A DNA stretch of 64,000 nucleotides from Brevibacterium siliguriense (GCF_900105315.1 NZ_LT629766.1:930001-994000), one strand, 5' to 3'. Shown: positions 51,617 to 61,265, counted from the first letter of the stretch. Notes: generated by a model from the sequence alone, not told the origin. A program made the numbers and translations.

Positions 51617-54600
51617 CAGAGGCACTCTTCCCGCTCGACGCGGCGTTCGTCGCGGACCAGGCGCGTGCTCGCGGGGCGAACCGACCCGACGTCGGCAGCC
51701 AGTGGCGCCTGAGCGAGATCCAGATCGCGAACTGGGGCACTTTCGACGCCGACATCCACCGCATCCCCGTCTCCCACAAGGGCCACCTCATCACCGGGCC
51801 CTCGGGTTCGGGCAAGTCCTCCCTCCTCGACGGAATCGCCGCAGTGCTCACCCCGGACAAGTGGCTGCGCTTCAACGTCGCCGCTCAGACCGCGGGCGCC
51901 CGCCTCGACCAGCGCAGCCTCGTCAGCTACGTCCGCGGAGCCTGGACTCGCACCGCGGATTCCGAAGAGGACCGGGTCGTCAGCAAATACCTGCGTCCAC
52001 GCGCCACCTGGAGCGGAATCGTCCTCCGCTACGACAACGGCAGCGACAAGCCCCTGTCGCTGGCGCGACTCTTCTTCATCAAGGGATCGGGCACGAAAGC
52101 GACGGACCTCTCCGACGCCTGTGTCCTCGAGCGCGCGGACCTCGACCTCTCCGACCTGCAGCACTACGCCCGGTCCGGACTCGAGACCCGCAAACTCAAA
52201 GCCGACCATCCTGATGCGGTGGTCACCTCGAACGGCCATCACGGGAAGTTCTATGCACGGATGCGCAAGACCTTCGGCATGGCCGACGAGTCCGCACTCC
52301 AGCTGCTGCACAAGACACAGTCGGCGAAGAGTCTGGACAGTCTCGACCGGCTCTTCCGGGACCATATGCTCGAAAGTCCGGTGACCTTCGACCTGGCCGA
52401 GACAGCCGTCGCTCAGTTCGGTGACCTCAAGGACGCTCATGACCATGTCGTCGAACTGCGCAAACAACGCGACCATCTGCTGCAGCTGCGCGAAGCCGCC
52501 TCCCGTTTCGAGACCGCCAACGACATCGCCGCGAAGTCGATCGCGCTCAGCGAAGCTCTGCTGCCGTACCAGAAGCGGCGCGAGCTCGATATCCTCCGCG
52601 CCGACCTCTCGGCGCTGACGCGGCAGACCGTTGAACTCGAAGTCACCGCTGACCGCGCCAAACGTGATTTCGACGCTGCCGTCGACGAATACGACTTGGC
52701 CAGACGGGCTACTTTGGAGCTCGGTGGTTCCGAAGCCGAACACCTTCAGCAGCGTATCGATACCGCCGAAACCGAACGCCGTGCCATCGCCGAACGTTGG
52801 GCAGGACTGGCCCGTCAGCTCGAGCAGGCCGGCATCGAGCACGCCCCGACCACAGCCGCCGAATTCGCCGAACTCCAGGCTCAGATCGCGTCCAGCCTCG
52901 ACGACGACACACAGGTCGCCGGCCCCAGCCATGCCGATCATGACAGGTTCTCCCAGGCGCGGGCGAAGGTCCGCGAACTCGAAGGGGAGATCGAATCCCT
53001 GCGGCGGTCCGGTTCGACCGTGCCGAACAACCTCATGGCGATCCGATCCGAGCTTGCCGCCGGCACCGGCTTGAGCGAGAAAGCGCTGCCGTTCGCAGCC
53101 GAACTCATCGAAGTCGACCCCGACGAAGCCCGGTGGACAGGTGCCATCGAGAGGGTGCTGCGGCCCATGGCACTGACCGTCCTCGTCCGTTCTGAGAACC
53201 TCTCTGCTGTGCGCACCTGGGTGGACTTCCACCGCATCCGCGGACGCCTCGTCTTCGAAGAAGTCCCACACTCGGTGCCGAGCCCGCGCCCCGTCGGCAG
53301 TGAGAAGTCGCTGTTCACCAAGGTGCACGTCTCGGACACCGGCTTCGGCGACTGGGTTCGGGCCACCTTGTCCGAACGTTTCGACTTTGCCTGCGTCGAC
53401 CGTCCCGACGAGCTCGACGACCACCCCCGCGCCGTCACTGTCAAGGGCCAGATCAAAACCTCACGCACCCGGTACGAGAAGGACGACCGGAGGGCTATCG
53501 ACGATCGCAGCCAATGGGTCCTCGGGGACCGCGAAGCGAAACTCGAAGCCCTCGTCGAATCGCTCAAAGAGGCCCAGGCTGAACTGGCCGCCGCTGAACA
53601 GGTCGTCGCGGCTGCCGACGCCGAATCCGCACAGGCTCACCGCCGCCGTGGCATCCTCGCCGGTATTCGCGAACAGTCGTGGCGAGACGTCGACCGAGAC
53701 GGAGCGGCCGAGAAGGTCGCAACTCTCGAACGACAGCTGGTCGAACTCGAAGACGCCGACGGCGACCTGCAGCAGGCAATCGGTGCCGAACGTGAGGCGA
53801 AGGCGGTCAAAGACGCGGCCGAGACCGCGAAGTCCGAAGCCGACTATGCCCTGCGCCGGGCGAACGAAGAATCGACGGGACTGCGCTCGAACATCACCCG
53901 GATCGAGGACGACGTGAACTCCGGTCGCGTTGCGGAAGTCGACAGCCACCTCGGCGAGCTTTTGGACGAACGATTCCGGAAGATCCAACGCAGCATCAAG
54001 CGGGAGAACCTCGCCGAGGTGGGCCAGCAGGTCTCGCAGGTGCTGCAGGAGGAGAAGGACCGGGCGCAGGCCGAAGCAAGTCGGTCGGGGCAGTCCGTGA
54101 CCCGGCTGGCCGCCGAGTTCAAGGCCGCATGGCCGTCGGTATCGTCCCAGCTCACAGCCGAAGTCGATGATCGTCGCGCCTACCTGTCGATGCTCGATGA
54201 GATCCTCGCGCACGGTTTGCCCGATCATGAGAACCGGTTCCGGGAGCTGCTGCAGCAGCGGTCCCGAGACCTCATCGGCGAACTCCTCAACGAGATCCAT
54301 GCCGCTCCCCGGGAGATCGAGGACCGGGTCGCGCCGATCAACTCCTCCTTGCTGCGCTCGCAGTTCGACGAGGACCGGTACCTGCGGCTGAAGGTCAAGA
54401 CCCGTCGGTCCGAGACCGTCAACGCCTTCATCGCCGATCTCCGACTCGTGGCGAGCGGAAGCTGGGGCGAGGACGATATGGAGACCGCGGAGAGGAAGTA
54501 CGACACCCTCGCCGAGGTGATGCGCCGATTCGCGTCCAGCGAGCATGTCGACAAGGTCTGGAAGTCTCAATGTCTGGACACACGCCTGCACGTGAGCTTC

Positions 54601-55050
54601 CTCGCCGAGGAGATCGACGACCACGGGCGTGCGCACGCGACCTACGATTCGGGTGCGGCGATGTCCGGAGGTCAGCAGCAGAAGCTCGTGATCTTCTGCC
54701 TGGCGGCAGCGCTGCGATATCAGCTCGCCGACCCGGATGAGGCGATCTCGAAGTACGGCACGATCATCCTCGACGAGGCCTTCGACAAAGCTGACACCCG
54801 CTATACCAGAATGGCTCTCGATATCTTCATCGAGTTCGGATTCCACATGGTGCTGGCGACTCCGCAGAAGCTGCTGCAGACGATCGAACCCTATGTGGGA
54901 GCGGCCACATCGATCGAGAATCCGAGCCGGCAGAAGACCCTGACCTCGACGATGGTGTGGGACGAGTCGGAGCTGGACGGGGCTGGAGCTGAGTCGGTCT
55001 CGGAGCCAGAGTCGGCTGATGGCGCGGACGAGGAGTCGGCTGCCCGATGA
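51613..55050 (+). CDS. jetC: Wadjet protein JetC (SMC/MukB-like ATPase)
   Basis: The 1145-residue SMC-like ATPase drives DNA loop extrusion in Wadjet. Walker A GPSGSGKSSLLDGI is at residues 62-75, followed by a long coiled coil (~280-480), a hinge-like region (~490-620) and a second coiled coil (~640-900). The signature SGGQQQKL (~1018) and Walker B IILDEAFDKADTR (~1050) are at the C-terminus. Length and order match JetC. The acidic last ~35 residues are low complexity. It overlaps jetD by 4 bp. Confidence 0.93.
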   Translation: MTEALFPLDAAFVADQARARGANRPDVGSQWRLSEIQIANWGTFDADIHRIPVSHKGHLITGPSGSGKSSLLDGIAAVLTPDKWLRFNVAAQTAGARLDQRSLVSYVRGAWTRTADSEEDRVVSKYLRPRATWSGIVLRYDNGSDKPLSLARLFFIKGSGTKATDLSDACVLERADLDLSDLQHYARSGLETRKLKADHPDAVVTSNGHHGKFYARMRKTFGMADESALQLLHKTQSAKSLDSLDRLFRDHMLESPVTFDLAETAVAQFGDLKDAHDHVVELRKQRDHLLQLREAASRFETANDIAAKSIALSEALLPYQKRRELDILRADLSALTRQTVELEVTADRAKRDFDAAVDEYDLARRATLELGGSEAEHLQQRIDTAETERRAIAERWAGLARQLEQAGIEHAPTTAAEFAELQAQIASSLDDDTQVAGPSHADHDRFSQARAKVRELEGEIESLRRSGSTVPNNLMAIRSELAAGTGLSEKALPFAAELIEVDPDEARWTGAIERVLRPMALTVLVRSENLSAVRTWVDFHRIRGRLVFEEVPHSVPSPRPVGSEKSLFTKVHVSDTGFGDWVRATLSERFDFACVDRPDELDDHPRAVTVKGQIKTSRTRYEKDDRRAIDDRSQWVLGDREAKLEALVESLKEAQAELAAAEQVVAAADAESAQAHRRRGILAGIREQSWRDVDRDGAAEKVATLERQLVELEDADGDLQQAIGAEREAKAVKDAAETAKSEADYALRRANEESTGLRSNITRIEDDVNSGRVAEVDSHLGELLDERFRKIQRSIKRENLAEVGQQVSQVLQEEKDRAQAEASRSGQSVTRLAAEFKAAWPSVSSQLTAEVDDRRAYLSMLDEILAHGLPDHENRFRELLQQRSRDLIGELLNEIHAAPREIEDRVAPINSSLLRSQFDEDRYLRLKVKTRRSETVNAFIADLRLVASGSWGEDDMETAERKYDTLAEVMRRFASSEHVDKVWKSQCLDTRLHVSFLAEEIDDHGRAHATYDSGAAMSGGQQQKLVIFCLAAALRYQLADPDEAISKYGTIILDEAFDKADTRYTRMALDIFIEFGFHMVLATPQKLLQTIEPYVGAATSIENPSRQKTLTSTMVWDESELDGAGAESVSEPESADGADEESAAR

Positions 55051-56393
55051 CGATGCTCTCTGTCGCCGAGGCTCGGACGAAGGCACGTGCACGCCTGAGT
55101 TCGTCCATGGCCTCGTGGGCGGCGGAGGCGACAGGTGAGGTGCGTGTTGAGATCGCCCTCAAACCACCGACGGAGAAGCAGGTGCTCTCCGATCAGGCTG
55201 CCGCCGCGAACTGGGCCGGCAGTTGGCGGGCGGTCCGGGAGCATGCGGGCGCACCTGCAGAGCTCGAGGTCGATTGGGAAGAACGCAGTTGGGTCCGCGT
55301 CGGCAGGCAACGCGTTCCGGTCCGACTGCGACTGTTGACCCCGGATGCAGTGGCCGCTTTCGTAGGCGGCGACACCGCTCGAGAATGGCGGAGGCTTCGA
55401 GACCGTGCCGTCAGCATCCGGCAGCGACTCGGGTCCGTATCGAACGGCATCGCGGCGACTCGCGACTCGGACGCGGAGGCCAGCTCGGACGGGGACTCCC
55501 TTGCCGCGGCGATACGTTCCCAGTCGAAGCGGATCCTCTCCTTGTCCGACGCTGCGTTCGCTACTGTGATCGACGTCGTCGACTGGCTGTGCACCCATCC
55601 GCTCGGATCGCTGCGACCCAGACAGCTGCCCATCCGCGGGGTGGACTCGAAATGGTTCGAGACCCACCGCAGCCTCGTCACCGCCCTGCTCGGAGGGATC
55701 GGCCACGCCCATGCGGTGACCGTCCTCGACGCCGAACCGCGACTGCGGCTGCGTATCCTCGACGGGACCCTGATCGGCGCCGTGGACCATGAGGTCACCG
55801 TCGATCGCACCTCGGTCAGAGCAGCCGCCGCGCCCCTCGACGATGTGACCGCTCCGATCTCCCAACTCGGTCGACTGCCCATATCGCCGAGGCTGGTCTT
55901 CGTCTTCGAAAACCTCGAATCCGTGCTCGCCATGCCGAATTGGCCGGGTGCCGTGGCCGTACACGGCTCCGGATATGCCGTCGACGGGGTCGCTCGATTG
56001 GGCTGGATCGCCGGTGCGCGCGTGCTCTATTGGGGCGACCTCGACTCCCATGGGTTCGCGATCCTCAACCGCCTGCGCAGCCACCTGCCGGAGGTCGAAT
56101 CCGTGCTCATGGACGAAGCAACACTGCTCGCGCACGAGGATCTCTGGGTACCGGAACCGAAGCCGAGCACCGGCACTTTCGCGCATCTCACCGGCACGGA
56201 GGAACGTGCCCTCGAACGACTACATGCTGAAGGAGACGTCCGGCTCGAACAGGAACGCATCCCGTGGGATACGGCTCTGAACCGGCTGCGGACCGCGGCC
56301 GAGGTGGAGTCCTCGGGCCACCTCGGCGAAGGAACGGGACGTGGCGTGGGAACGGAGCACCACCTCGGCGAGGGCCTCGATGACGACCGATAA
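55047..56393 (+). CDS. jetD: Wadjet nuclease JetD (DUF3322 + DUF2220 TOPRIM)
   Basis: The 448-residue nuclease cleaves plasmid DNA once JetABC has trapped a small circle. The N-terminal DUF3322 part is visible in WAGSWRAVREHAGAPAELEVDWEERSWVRVGRQRVPVRL. The C-terminal DUF2220/TOPRIM part carries the metal-binding acidic motif LYWGDLDSHGFAILNRLRSHLP near residues 327-348 and the downstream Glu in ESVLMDEATLLAHEDLW. All four Jet proteins are intact. The next gene (MFS) starts inside the jetD end. Confidence 0.92.
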   Translation: MTMLSVAEARTKARARLSSSMASWAAEATGEVRVEIALKPPTEKQVLSDQAAAANWAGSWRAVREHAGAPAELEVDWEERSWVRVGRQRVPVRLRLLTPDAVAAFVGGDTAREWRRLRDRAVSIRQRLGSVSNGIAATRDSDAEASSDGDSLAAAIRSQSKRILSLSDAAFATVIDVVDWLCTHPLGSLRPRQLPIRGVDSKWFETHRSLVTALLGGIGHAHAVTVLDAEPRLRLRILDGTLIGAVDHEVTVDRTSVRAAAAPLDDVTAPISQLGRLPISPRLVFVFENLESVLAMPNWPGAVAVHGSGYAVDGVARLGWIAGARVLYWGDLDSHGFAILNRLRSHLPEVESVLMDEATLLAHEDLWVPEPKPSTGTFAHLTGTEERALERLHAEGDVRLEQERIPWDTALNRLRTAAEVESSGHLGEGTGRGVGTEHHLGEGLDDDR

Positions 56394-57546
56394 GCCGCGC
56401 GGGGGACTGACCGCCCTCTGCGTCGCCGAACTGGTGTGCTGGGGCCTGCTCTACTACTCTCTGCCGGTGGCGGTCACCCCGATCTCTGACGATATGGGCT
56501 GGAGCCACACGACGGTGACGGCGGCGCTGACAGTCGGGCTCATCGTCTCAGCGCTCATGGGACCCAGCGTCGGGCGGATGCTCGACCGGCACGGCCCGCA
56601 GCTGATCATGGGTGCGGGTACGGCCATCGGAGTTGTCGCCCTCGGGCTCGTCGCGATCGCGTCGAATCTCGCCGTGTTCTTCGCCGCCTGGATCCTCGCC
56701 GGATTCGCCCAGGCAGCGACGCTCTACCCACCAGCTTTCGCCGTCATCACCCGCTGGTACGGGGCGGAACGGACGAAGCCCCTGACGACGATCACGCTCG
56801 TCGGCGGGCTCGCATCGACGGTCTTCGCCCCGATCATCGCCTGGCTCATCGACAGCCTCGGCTGGCGGGGAACCTACGGTGTGCTCGCCGGATTGCTCGC
56901 CGTCCTCGCGCTGCCGATGCACCTGTTCTTCCTCAACCGCACCTGGACCGACGAGGCGGCCGCGTCCACAGTGAAGCCGAGCCGGGCCGAACTGCGCCAA
57001 GTCACTCGTCACCCGCGTTTCATCACCCTGCAGATCGCCGTCGCGATCGCGACGTTCACCCTCTTCGCGGTGACGATCAACATCATCCCGCTCATCATCG
57101 AACGCGGTGCCGATTACAGTCTGGCGGCCATCGCCCTTGGCCTCGTCGGCTTCGGTCAGGTGGCGGGACGATTCGGCTACCCGAGTCTGGAACGGCACTC
57201 GTCGACGCGGTCGCGGACAGTCATCCTCTTCGCCTCGGGCGCGGTCGGACTGTGGCTGCTCGCCCTGGTTCCCAGCCCGATCTGGCTGCTCATCGGCATT
57301 GCCATGCTCGCCGGCGGAGTCCGCGGCTGCATGACATTGCTGCAGGCCACGGCGGTCTCCGATCGGTGGGGAACGAAGAACTTCGGAGCCGTCAACGGCG
57401 TCTTCGTCGCCCCGATCACCGCGGGCACGGCGCTCGCACCGGTCGCCGGTCCGGCGCTGGCCGGGGTACTCGGCGGGTACCCGATGATGGCGGTGACCAT
57501 GGCCGGACTGCTCACGCTGGCGACCCTGCTGTCTGCGCGGACGTGA
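56380..57546 (+). CDS. MFS transporter
   Basis: The 388-residue major facilitator has 12 membrane helices. GPSVGRMLDRHGPQLIMGAG is the motif-A-like loop, and GQVAGRFGYPSLERHSSTRSR is its equivalent in the second half. It resembles monocarboxylate/CynX-type permeases. The ATG at 56380 overlaps jetD by 14 bp, so it is probably read through from the Wadjet operon, although a defence role is not implied. It is convergent with the Fic gene. Confidence 0.85.
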   Translation: MTTDKPRGGLTALCVAELVCWGLLYYSLPVAVTPISDDMGWSHTTVTAALTVGLIVSALMGPSVGRMLDRHGPQLIMGAGTAIGVVALGLVAIASNLAVFFAAWILAGFAQAATLYPPAFAVITRWYGAERTKPLTTITLVGGLASTVFAPIIAWLIDSLGWRGTYGVLAGLLAVLALPMHLFFLNRTWTDEAAASTVKPSRAELRQVTRHPRFITLQIAVAIATFTLFAVTINIIPLIIERGADYSLAAIALGLVGFGQVAGRFGYPSLERHSSTRSRTVILFASGAVGLWLLALVPSPIWLLIGIAMLAGGVRGCMTLLQATAVSDRWGTKNFGAVNGVFVAPITAGTALAPVAGPALAGVLGGYPMMAVTMAGLLTLATLLSART

Positions 57547-57569
57547 GGGGAGCTGCTCTGGTTCAAGCG

Positions 57570-58649
57570 TCAGGACGGTCGCGAGAGCACCCTCAGCAAG
57601 CGTGAGTTGATGAAGAGGCGGTCTCTGCCGACTTTGACGGTGTCCAACATCGACTGAGACACGAGCTCATTCAGCCATTTGGAAGCCGTTGGTCGAGAGA
57701 CCTCACTGCGCTCGATGACATCGACGATTCGGCAATAGGGGCGCTCGAACAGAAGGTCGAGTATGTCGGAGTTGGCACCGATCGCTGTCTTCGCTTTCAT
57801 TTCCAAGCGGAAGTCTTCCTGAAGTGCTTGGACCTTGTCGATGAGATCAAGCGTGAGGTTCGCTGTCTGTCGGACTCCTTCGAGCATGAAGAGAATCCAC
57901 TCTTCCCACGCCGAATCTCTCGTGACCTCCAGCAGGAGTCGGTAATATTCATTCTTGTTTTCGATGATGTACCGGGAAAGATACAGCACCGGTTCCCGTA
58001 GAAGTTCGGATTCGATCAGCATGAGTATGTTGAGAATTCGTCCGGTCCGACCGTTCCCATCCGGGAATGGGTGAATGGCTTCGAAGTGGTAGTGAGCTGC
58101 CGCCATGACTACCAGGGGGTCGAGCTTGTGCTCCCCGTGTACAAAGCGTTCCCAGTCATTGAGTTTATCGGCGATGACGCTGGGGCCGTCCGGTGGAGTG
58201 TATCGAACAGTGTGTGCGATTGGGTCTCCGATGAATGTGCCGGGAAGATCGCGGATGTGCATGTCTCGGCCGTTGACGCTCGAACAGACCTGTGTTGCAG
58301 TAATGGTGGACAAAGGGCGAGAGTCCAGTGCGGCGATCCCTGTGTAGAGCGCGGTTCTGTAGCGAAGGGTCTCGCGTGTTGCAGGGTTGGCATGAGTGCT
58401 CTCTACCGAAGCAAGTTGGAACAGTTCATCTGTAGTCGTCACGATGTTCTCGATTGCCGAGCTCGCCTGTGCTTCGAGCAGTGTGACCGCGTTGAGCAGT
58501 ATCGACGGATTGGGTAGGCGGTGCACCGCTTGATCGAGCGCGGCCAACCCGGCCCGTGCCTCTGTTGTCGCTTTGAGGACCTCACGGGATTCGAGCTTCT
58601 CAACCGGTGGTTCTTGCAGTTCATTGTATGGCTCAGTCGGTGTCCACAT
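57570..58649 (-). CDS. Fic-domain protein with N-terminal inhibitory helix and C-terminal winged helix
   Basis: The 359-residue protein contains the complete Fic motif HPFPDGNGRTGR with catalytic H193, so it probably transfers AMP to a protein hydroxyl. The inhibitory motif SSAIEN at residues 63-68 (pattern S/T-xxx-E-G/N) places it in the class that carries its own inhibition helix in the N-terminal region. The C-terminal ~75 residues (ILDLLFERPYCRIVDVIERSEVSRPTASKWLNELVSQSML) form a winged helix, perhaps for autoregulation. TAGACT ends 6 nt before the ATG. Confidence 0.9.
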   Translation of the reverse strand: MWTPTEPYNELQEPPVEKLESREVLKATTEARAGLAALDQAVHRLPNPSILLNAVTLLEAQASSAIENIVTTTDELFQLASVESTHANPATRETLRYRTALYTGIAALDSRPLSTITATQVCSSVNGRDMHIRDLPGTFIGDPIAHTVRYTPPDGPSVIADKLNDWERFVHGEHKLDPLVVMAAAHYHFEAIHPFPDGNGRTGRILNILMLIESELLREPVLYLSRYIIENKNEYYRLLLEVTRDSAWEEWILFMLEGVRQTANLTLDLIDKVQALQEDFRLEMKAKTAIGANSDILDLLFERPYCRIVDVIERSEVSRPTASKWLNELVSQSMLDTVKVGRDRLFINSRLLRVLSRPS

Positions 58650-58655
58650 ATGACA

Positions 58656-58661
58656 AGTCTA
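58656..58661 (-). promoter_or_regulatory. -10 box of fic gene (leaderless)
   Basis: TAGACT on the minus strand is followed by TGTCAT and the ATG at 58649. Confidence 0.5.
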
Positions 58662-58680
58662 TTGCCACGTTCATCGAACA

Positions 58681-58707
58681 TGTAAAAAAATCGAAGAATT
58701 TTTTACA
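58681..58707. repeat. AT-rich inverted repeat near fic
   Basis: TGTAAAAAAAT and ATTTTTTACA pair across CGAAGA. In this GC-rich sequence it is conspicuous, and it lies 20 bp upstream of the fic -10 box, so the Fic winged-helix domain is a candidate binder. Confidence 0.6.
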
Positions 58708-58980
58708 CGTTTCGGAGATATGGCAAATTGCTTGACACATCATCGGGGCACTTCTGCGAACCTCCTGGCAACCACCTCGTCGGAGGATTCCATGCATGCA
58801 AACCCATCCGTCAGCGCCGCCTCGGCGAGGTTATTCCCGCATCCTTGGGTGAGGAATCGGACAGCCGCTCTGCTGGACTTCGGGGCTAGACTGAAAGCGC
58901 GGTCAAGGCCTCGAGCGTGGGGCCGCCCCTGCCGGGGCTGTGAATGCGCCCCGGTGCCATGGTTCAACGGAAGGAAGTCA

Positions 58981-60696
58981 ATGCCCACCGTCGCCAGAAA
59001 CATCGTCGATACCCTCGTCGCCAGCGGAGTCAAGCGCGTCTACGGCATCCCGGGAGATTCGCTCAACGGTTTCACCGATGCCCTCCGCGTGAACCCGCAG
59101 CTCGAATGGGTTCACGTCCGTCACGAGGAGGCCGCTTCCTTCGCCGCCAGCGGCGAGGCCGCACTGACCGGTGAGCTCGCGGTCTGCGCCGGCAGCTGCG
59201 GGCCCGGCAACCTGCACCTCATCAACGGTCTCTTCGATGCCCAACGTTCGCGGGTTCCCGTGCTCGCCATCGCCGCACAGATCCCCAGCGACGAGATCGG
59301 CTCGAACTACTTCCAGGAGACCCACCCGACCGAGCTGTTCCGCGATTGCAGTGTCTATGTCGAGAACGTCTCCTCGGCAGAGCAGATGCCCCGACTGCTG
59401 CGCATCGCCATGCGTGAGGCCATCGAGCAGCGCGGCGTGGCCGTCCTCGTCATCCCCGGTGATGTCGGGCTGGCCGACATCGATGCCGCCGCCGAGGTGG
59501 TCAAGGCCTACCCATCGCGCATGATCCCCGCGGATTCCCAGATCGAAGCCGCAGCCAAGGCGCTCAACAAGAGCAAGAAGACGACGATCCTCGCCGGTGC
59601 CGGCACCGAAGGTGCGCACGACGAACTGCTCGCCATCGCCGAGAAGCTGCAGGCCCCAATCGTCCATTCGCTGCGCGGCAAGGAATTCGTCGAGTACGAC
59701 AACCCCTATGACGTGGGCATGACCGGCCTGCTGGGCTTCTCCTCCGGCTACGCCGCGCTCAAGGACTGCGACACTCTGCTCATGCTCGGCACCGACCTGC
59801 CCTACCAGCAGTTCTACCCCGACGATGCCACCGTCATCCAAGTCGATGTGCGCGGATCCCAGATCGGCAGGCGCACGAAGGTCGACATTCCGCTCGTCGG
59901 AACGGTCGCCGACACTGTCGAGGCGCTGCTGCCGAAGATCAAGGCCAACCGCAGCAGCACGCATCTGAAGTCCCTGACCAAGCACTATCAGAAGACCCGC
60001 AAGGACCTCGACGAACTGGCCACACCGTCGAAGCGGACGATCCACCCGCAGTACCTGACCCGGCTGATCGACGAGATGGCCGATGACGACGCGGTCTTCG
60101 TCCCCGACGTCGGATCACCTGTGGTGTGGGCGGCCCGCTACCTGACGATGAATGGCAAGCGCCGCCTCATCGGCTCCTTCAGCCACGGATCGATGGCCAA
60201 TGCCCTGTCCCAAAGCGTCGGCGTGCAGTCGGCGTTCGAAGGCCGGCAGACCATCGCGCTCGCCGGCGACGGCGGACTGGCCATGCTGCTCGGTGAGCTC
60301 ATCACGCTCACCCAGAATAAGCTGCCGGTGAAGACTGTCGTGTACAACAACTCCTCGCTCAACTTCGTCGAGCTCGAGATGAAGGCCGCCGGTTTCGTCA
60401 CGTTCGGCACGGACCTCGACAACCCCGACTTCTCCACCATCGCCGAGGCGGTCGGGATCAAGGGCTTCCGCGTCGAGAAGTCCAAGGACCTGCCGAAGGT
60501 CGTCAAGGAATTCCTCGCTTACCCGGGGCCTGCGGTCCTCGACGTCGTCACCGAACGTCAGGAGCTGTCGATGCCGCCGTCGATCACCGTGGAGCAGGCC
60601 AAGGGATTCGCGCTCTACGCCATCCGCACGGTGCTCTCGGGCAAGGGCGACGAACTCATCGACCTCGCCCGGACGAACATCCGCCAGCTCTTCTGA
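58981..60696 (+). CDS. poxB: pyruvate:quinone oxidoreductase / pyruvate oxidase (ThDP enzyme)
   Basis: The 571-residue thiamine-diphosphate flavoenzyme decarboxylates pyruvate to acetate and passes electrons to quinone. N-terminal VKRVYGIPGDSLNGF and VHVRHEEAASFAAS with the catalytic Glu, the central FAD domain, and the ThDP motif GDGGLAMLLGEL ending in VYNNSSLNFVELEM are all present. The C-terminal tail (AIRTVLSGKGDELIDLARTNI) is the membrane-binding type region. AAGGAAGTCA precedes the ATG. Confidence 0.93.
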   Translation: MPTVARNIVDTLVASGVKRVYGIPGDSLNGFTDALRVNPQLEWVHVRHEEAASFAASGEAALTGELAVCAGSCGPGNLHLINGLFDAQRSRVPVLAIAAQIPSDEIGSNYFQETHPTELFRDCSVYVENVSSAEQMPRLLRIAMREAIEQRGVAVLVIPGDVGLADIDAAAEVVKAYPSRMIPADSQIEAAAKALNKSKKTTILAGAGTEGAHDELLAIAEKLQAPIVHSLRGKEFVEYDNPYDVGMTGLLGFSSGYAALKDCDTLLMLGTDLPYQQFYPDDATVIQVDVRGSQIGRRTKVDIPLVGTVADTVEALLPKIKANRSSTHLKSLTKHYQKTRKDLDELATPSKRTIHPQYLTRLIDEMADDDAVFVPDVGSPVVWAARYLTMNGKRRLIGSFSHGSMANALSQSVGVQSAFEGRQTIALAGDGGLAMLLGELITLTQNKLPVKTVVYNNSSLNFVELEMKAAGFVTFGTDLDNPDFSTIAEAVGIKGFRVEKSKDLPKVVKEFLAYPGPAVLDVVTERQELSMPPSITVEQAKGFALYAIRTVLSGKGDELIDLARTNIRQLF

Positions 60697-60707
60697 CGAG
60701 TACGCGC

Positions 60708-60774
60708 CGAGAAACGGGCTGAGCGCCGAAACACGGGTAGCACACCCGAGCCTCGACGCTCCACCCGTTTCTCG
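60708..60774. terminator. bidirectional terminator, poxB / ribH
   Basis: CGAGAAACGGG (60708-60718) and CCCGTTTCTCG (60764-60774) pair perfectly around a smaller internal CGGGT/ACCCG stem, between the two convergent genes. Confidence 0.7.
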
Positions 60775-60794
60775 ATGAAACCAGTGCCGGCTCT

Positions 60795-61265
60795 TCAGCC
60801 CAGTGAATAGGGTGCCAGGGCCTGAGCGGTGACGAGGGCGGCGGTCATCGCCTCATGCCCCTTGTCCTCGACGGACCCCTCGAGCCCGGCACGGTCGAGC
60901 CCCTGCTGTTCGGTATCGCAGGTCAGCACGCCGAAGCCCACGGGCTTGCCGGAGTCGATGGCGACCCGATTGAGTCCGTCGGTGGCCGCTTGGCAGACGT
61001 AGTCGAAGTGCGGAGTGCCGCCGCGGATGACCACGCCGAGGGCGACGACTGCGTCGAAATGATCGGCCAGCCGGGCAGCGGCGACGGGCAGTTCGAAGCT
61101 GCCGGGCACACGGATGAGCGTGGCCCCAGCCCCGGCCTCGGCGGCGGCGCACTGGGCTCCGTCGACGAGTCCGTCCATGATCTGGGTGTGCCAGGAGGCG
61201 GCGACGATGGCAACGCGCAGGTCAGCGGCATCGACGGTGAGTTCTGGTGCTCCGGAATGAGCCAT
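60795..61265 (-). CDS. ribH: 6,7-dimethyl-8-ribityllumazine synthase
   Basis: The 156-residue enzyme condenses 3,4-dihydroxybutanone 4-phosphate with the ribityl pyrimidine in the penultimate riboflavin step. Marks are [23 protein letters not shown], the [21 protein letters not shown] active-site stretch and [29 protein letters not shown] precedes ATG 61265; the longer frame was rejected. It is the last gene of the operon and lies 139 bp below ribBA. Confidence 0.96.
   Translation of the reverse strand: MAHSGAPELTVDAADLRVAIVAASWHTQIMDGLVDGAQCAAAEAGAGATLIRVPGSFELPVAAARLADHFDAVVALGVVIRGGTPHFDYVCQAATDGLNRVAIDSGKPVGFGVLTCDTEQQGLDRAGLEGSVEDKGHEAMTAALVTAQALAPYSLG

Larger units (their letters stand above)
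58650..58980. other. 331-bp divergent region between fic and poxB
   Basis: The region contains the fic -10 box, an AT-rich palindrome at 58681-58707 and one copy of the CCGCCTCGGCGAG repeat at 58817-58829. An open frame upstream of the poxB start has no family character. No poxB promoter was fixed. Confidence 0.5.

Noticed and set aside
57570..58649. Fic toxin-antitoxin pair
   Set aside because: No small antitoxin gene is adjacent, and the inhibitory SSAIEN motif is inside the protein itself, as in self-inhibited Fic enzymes.
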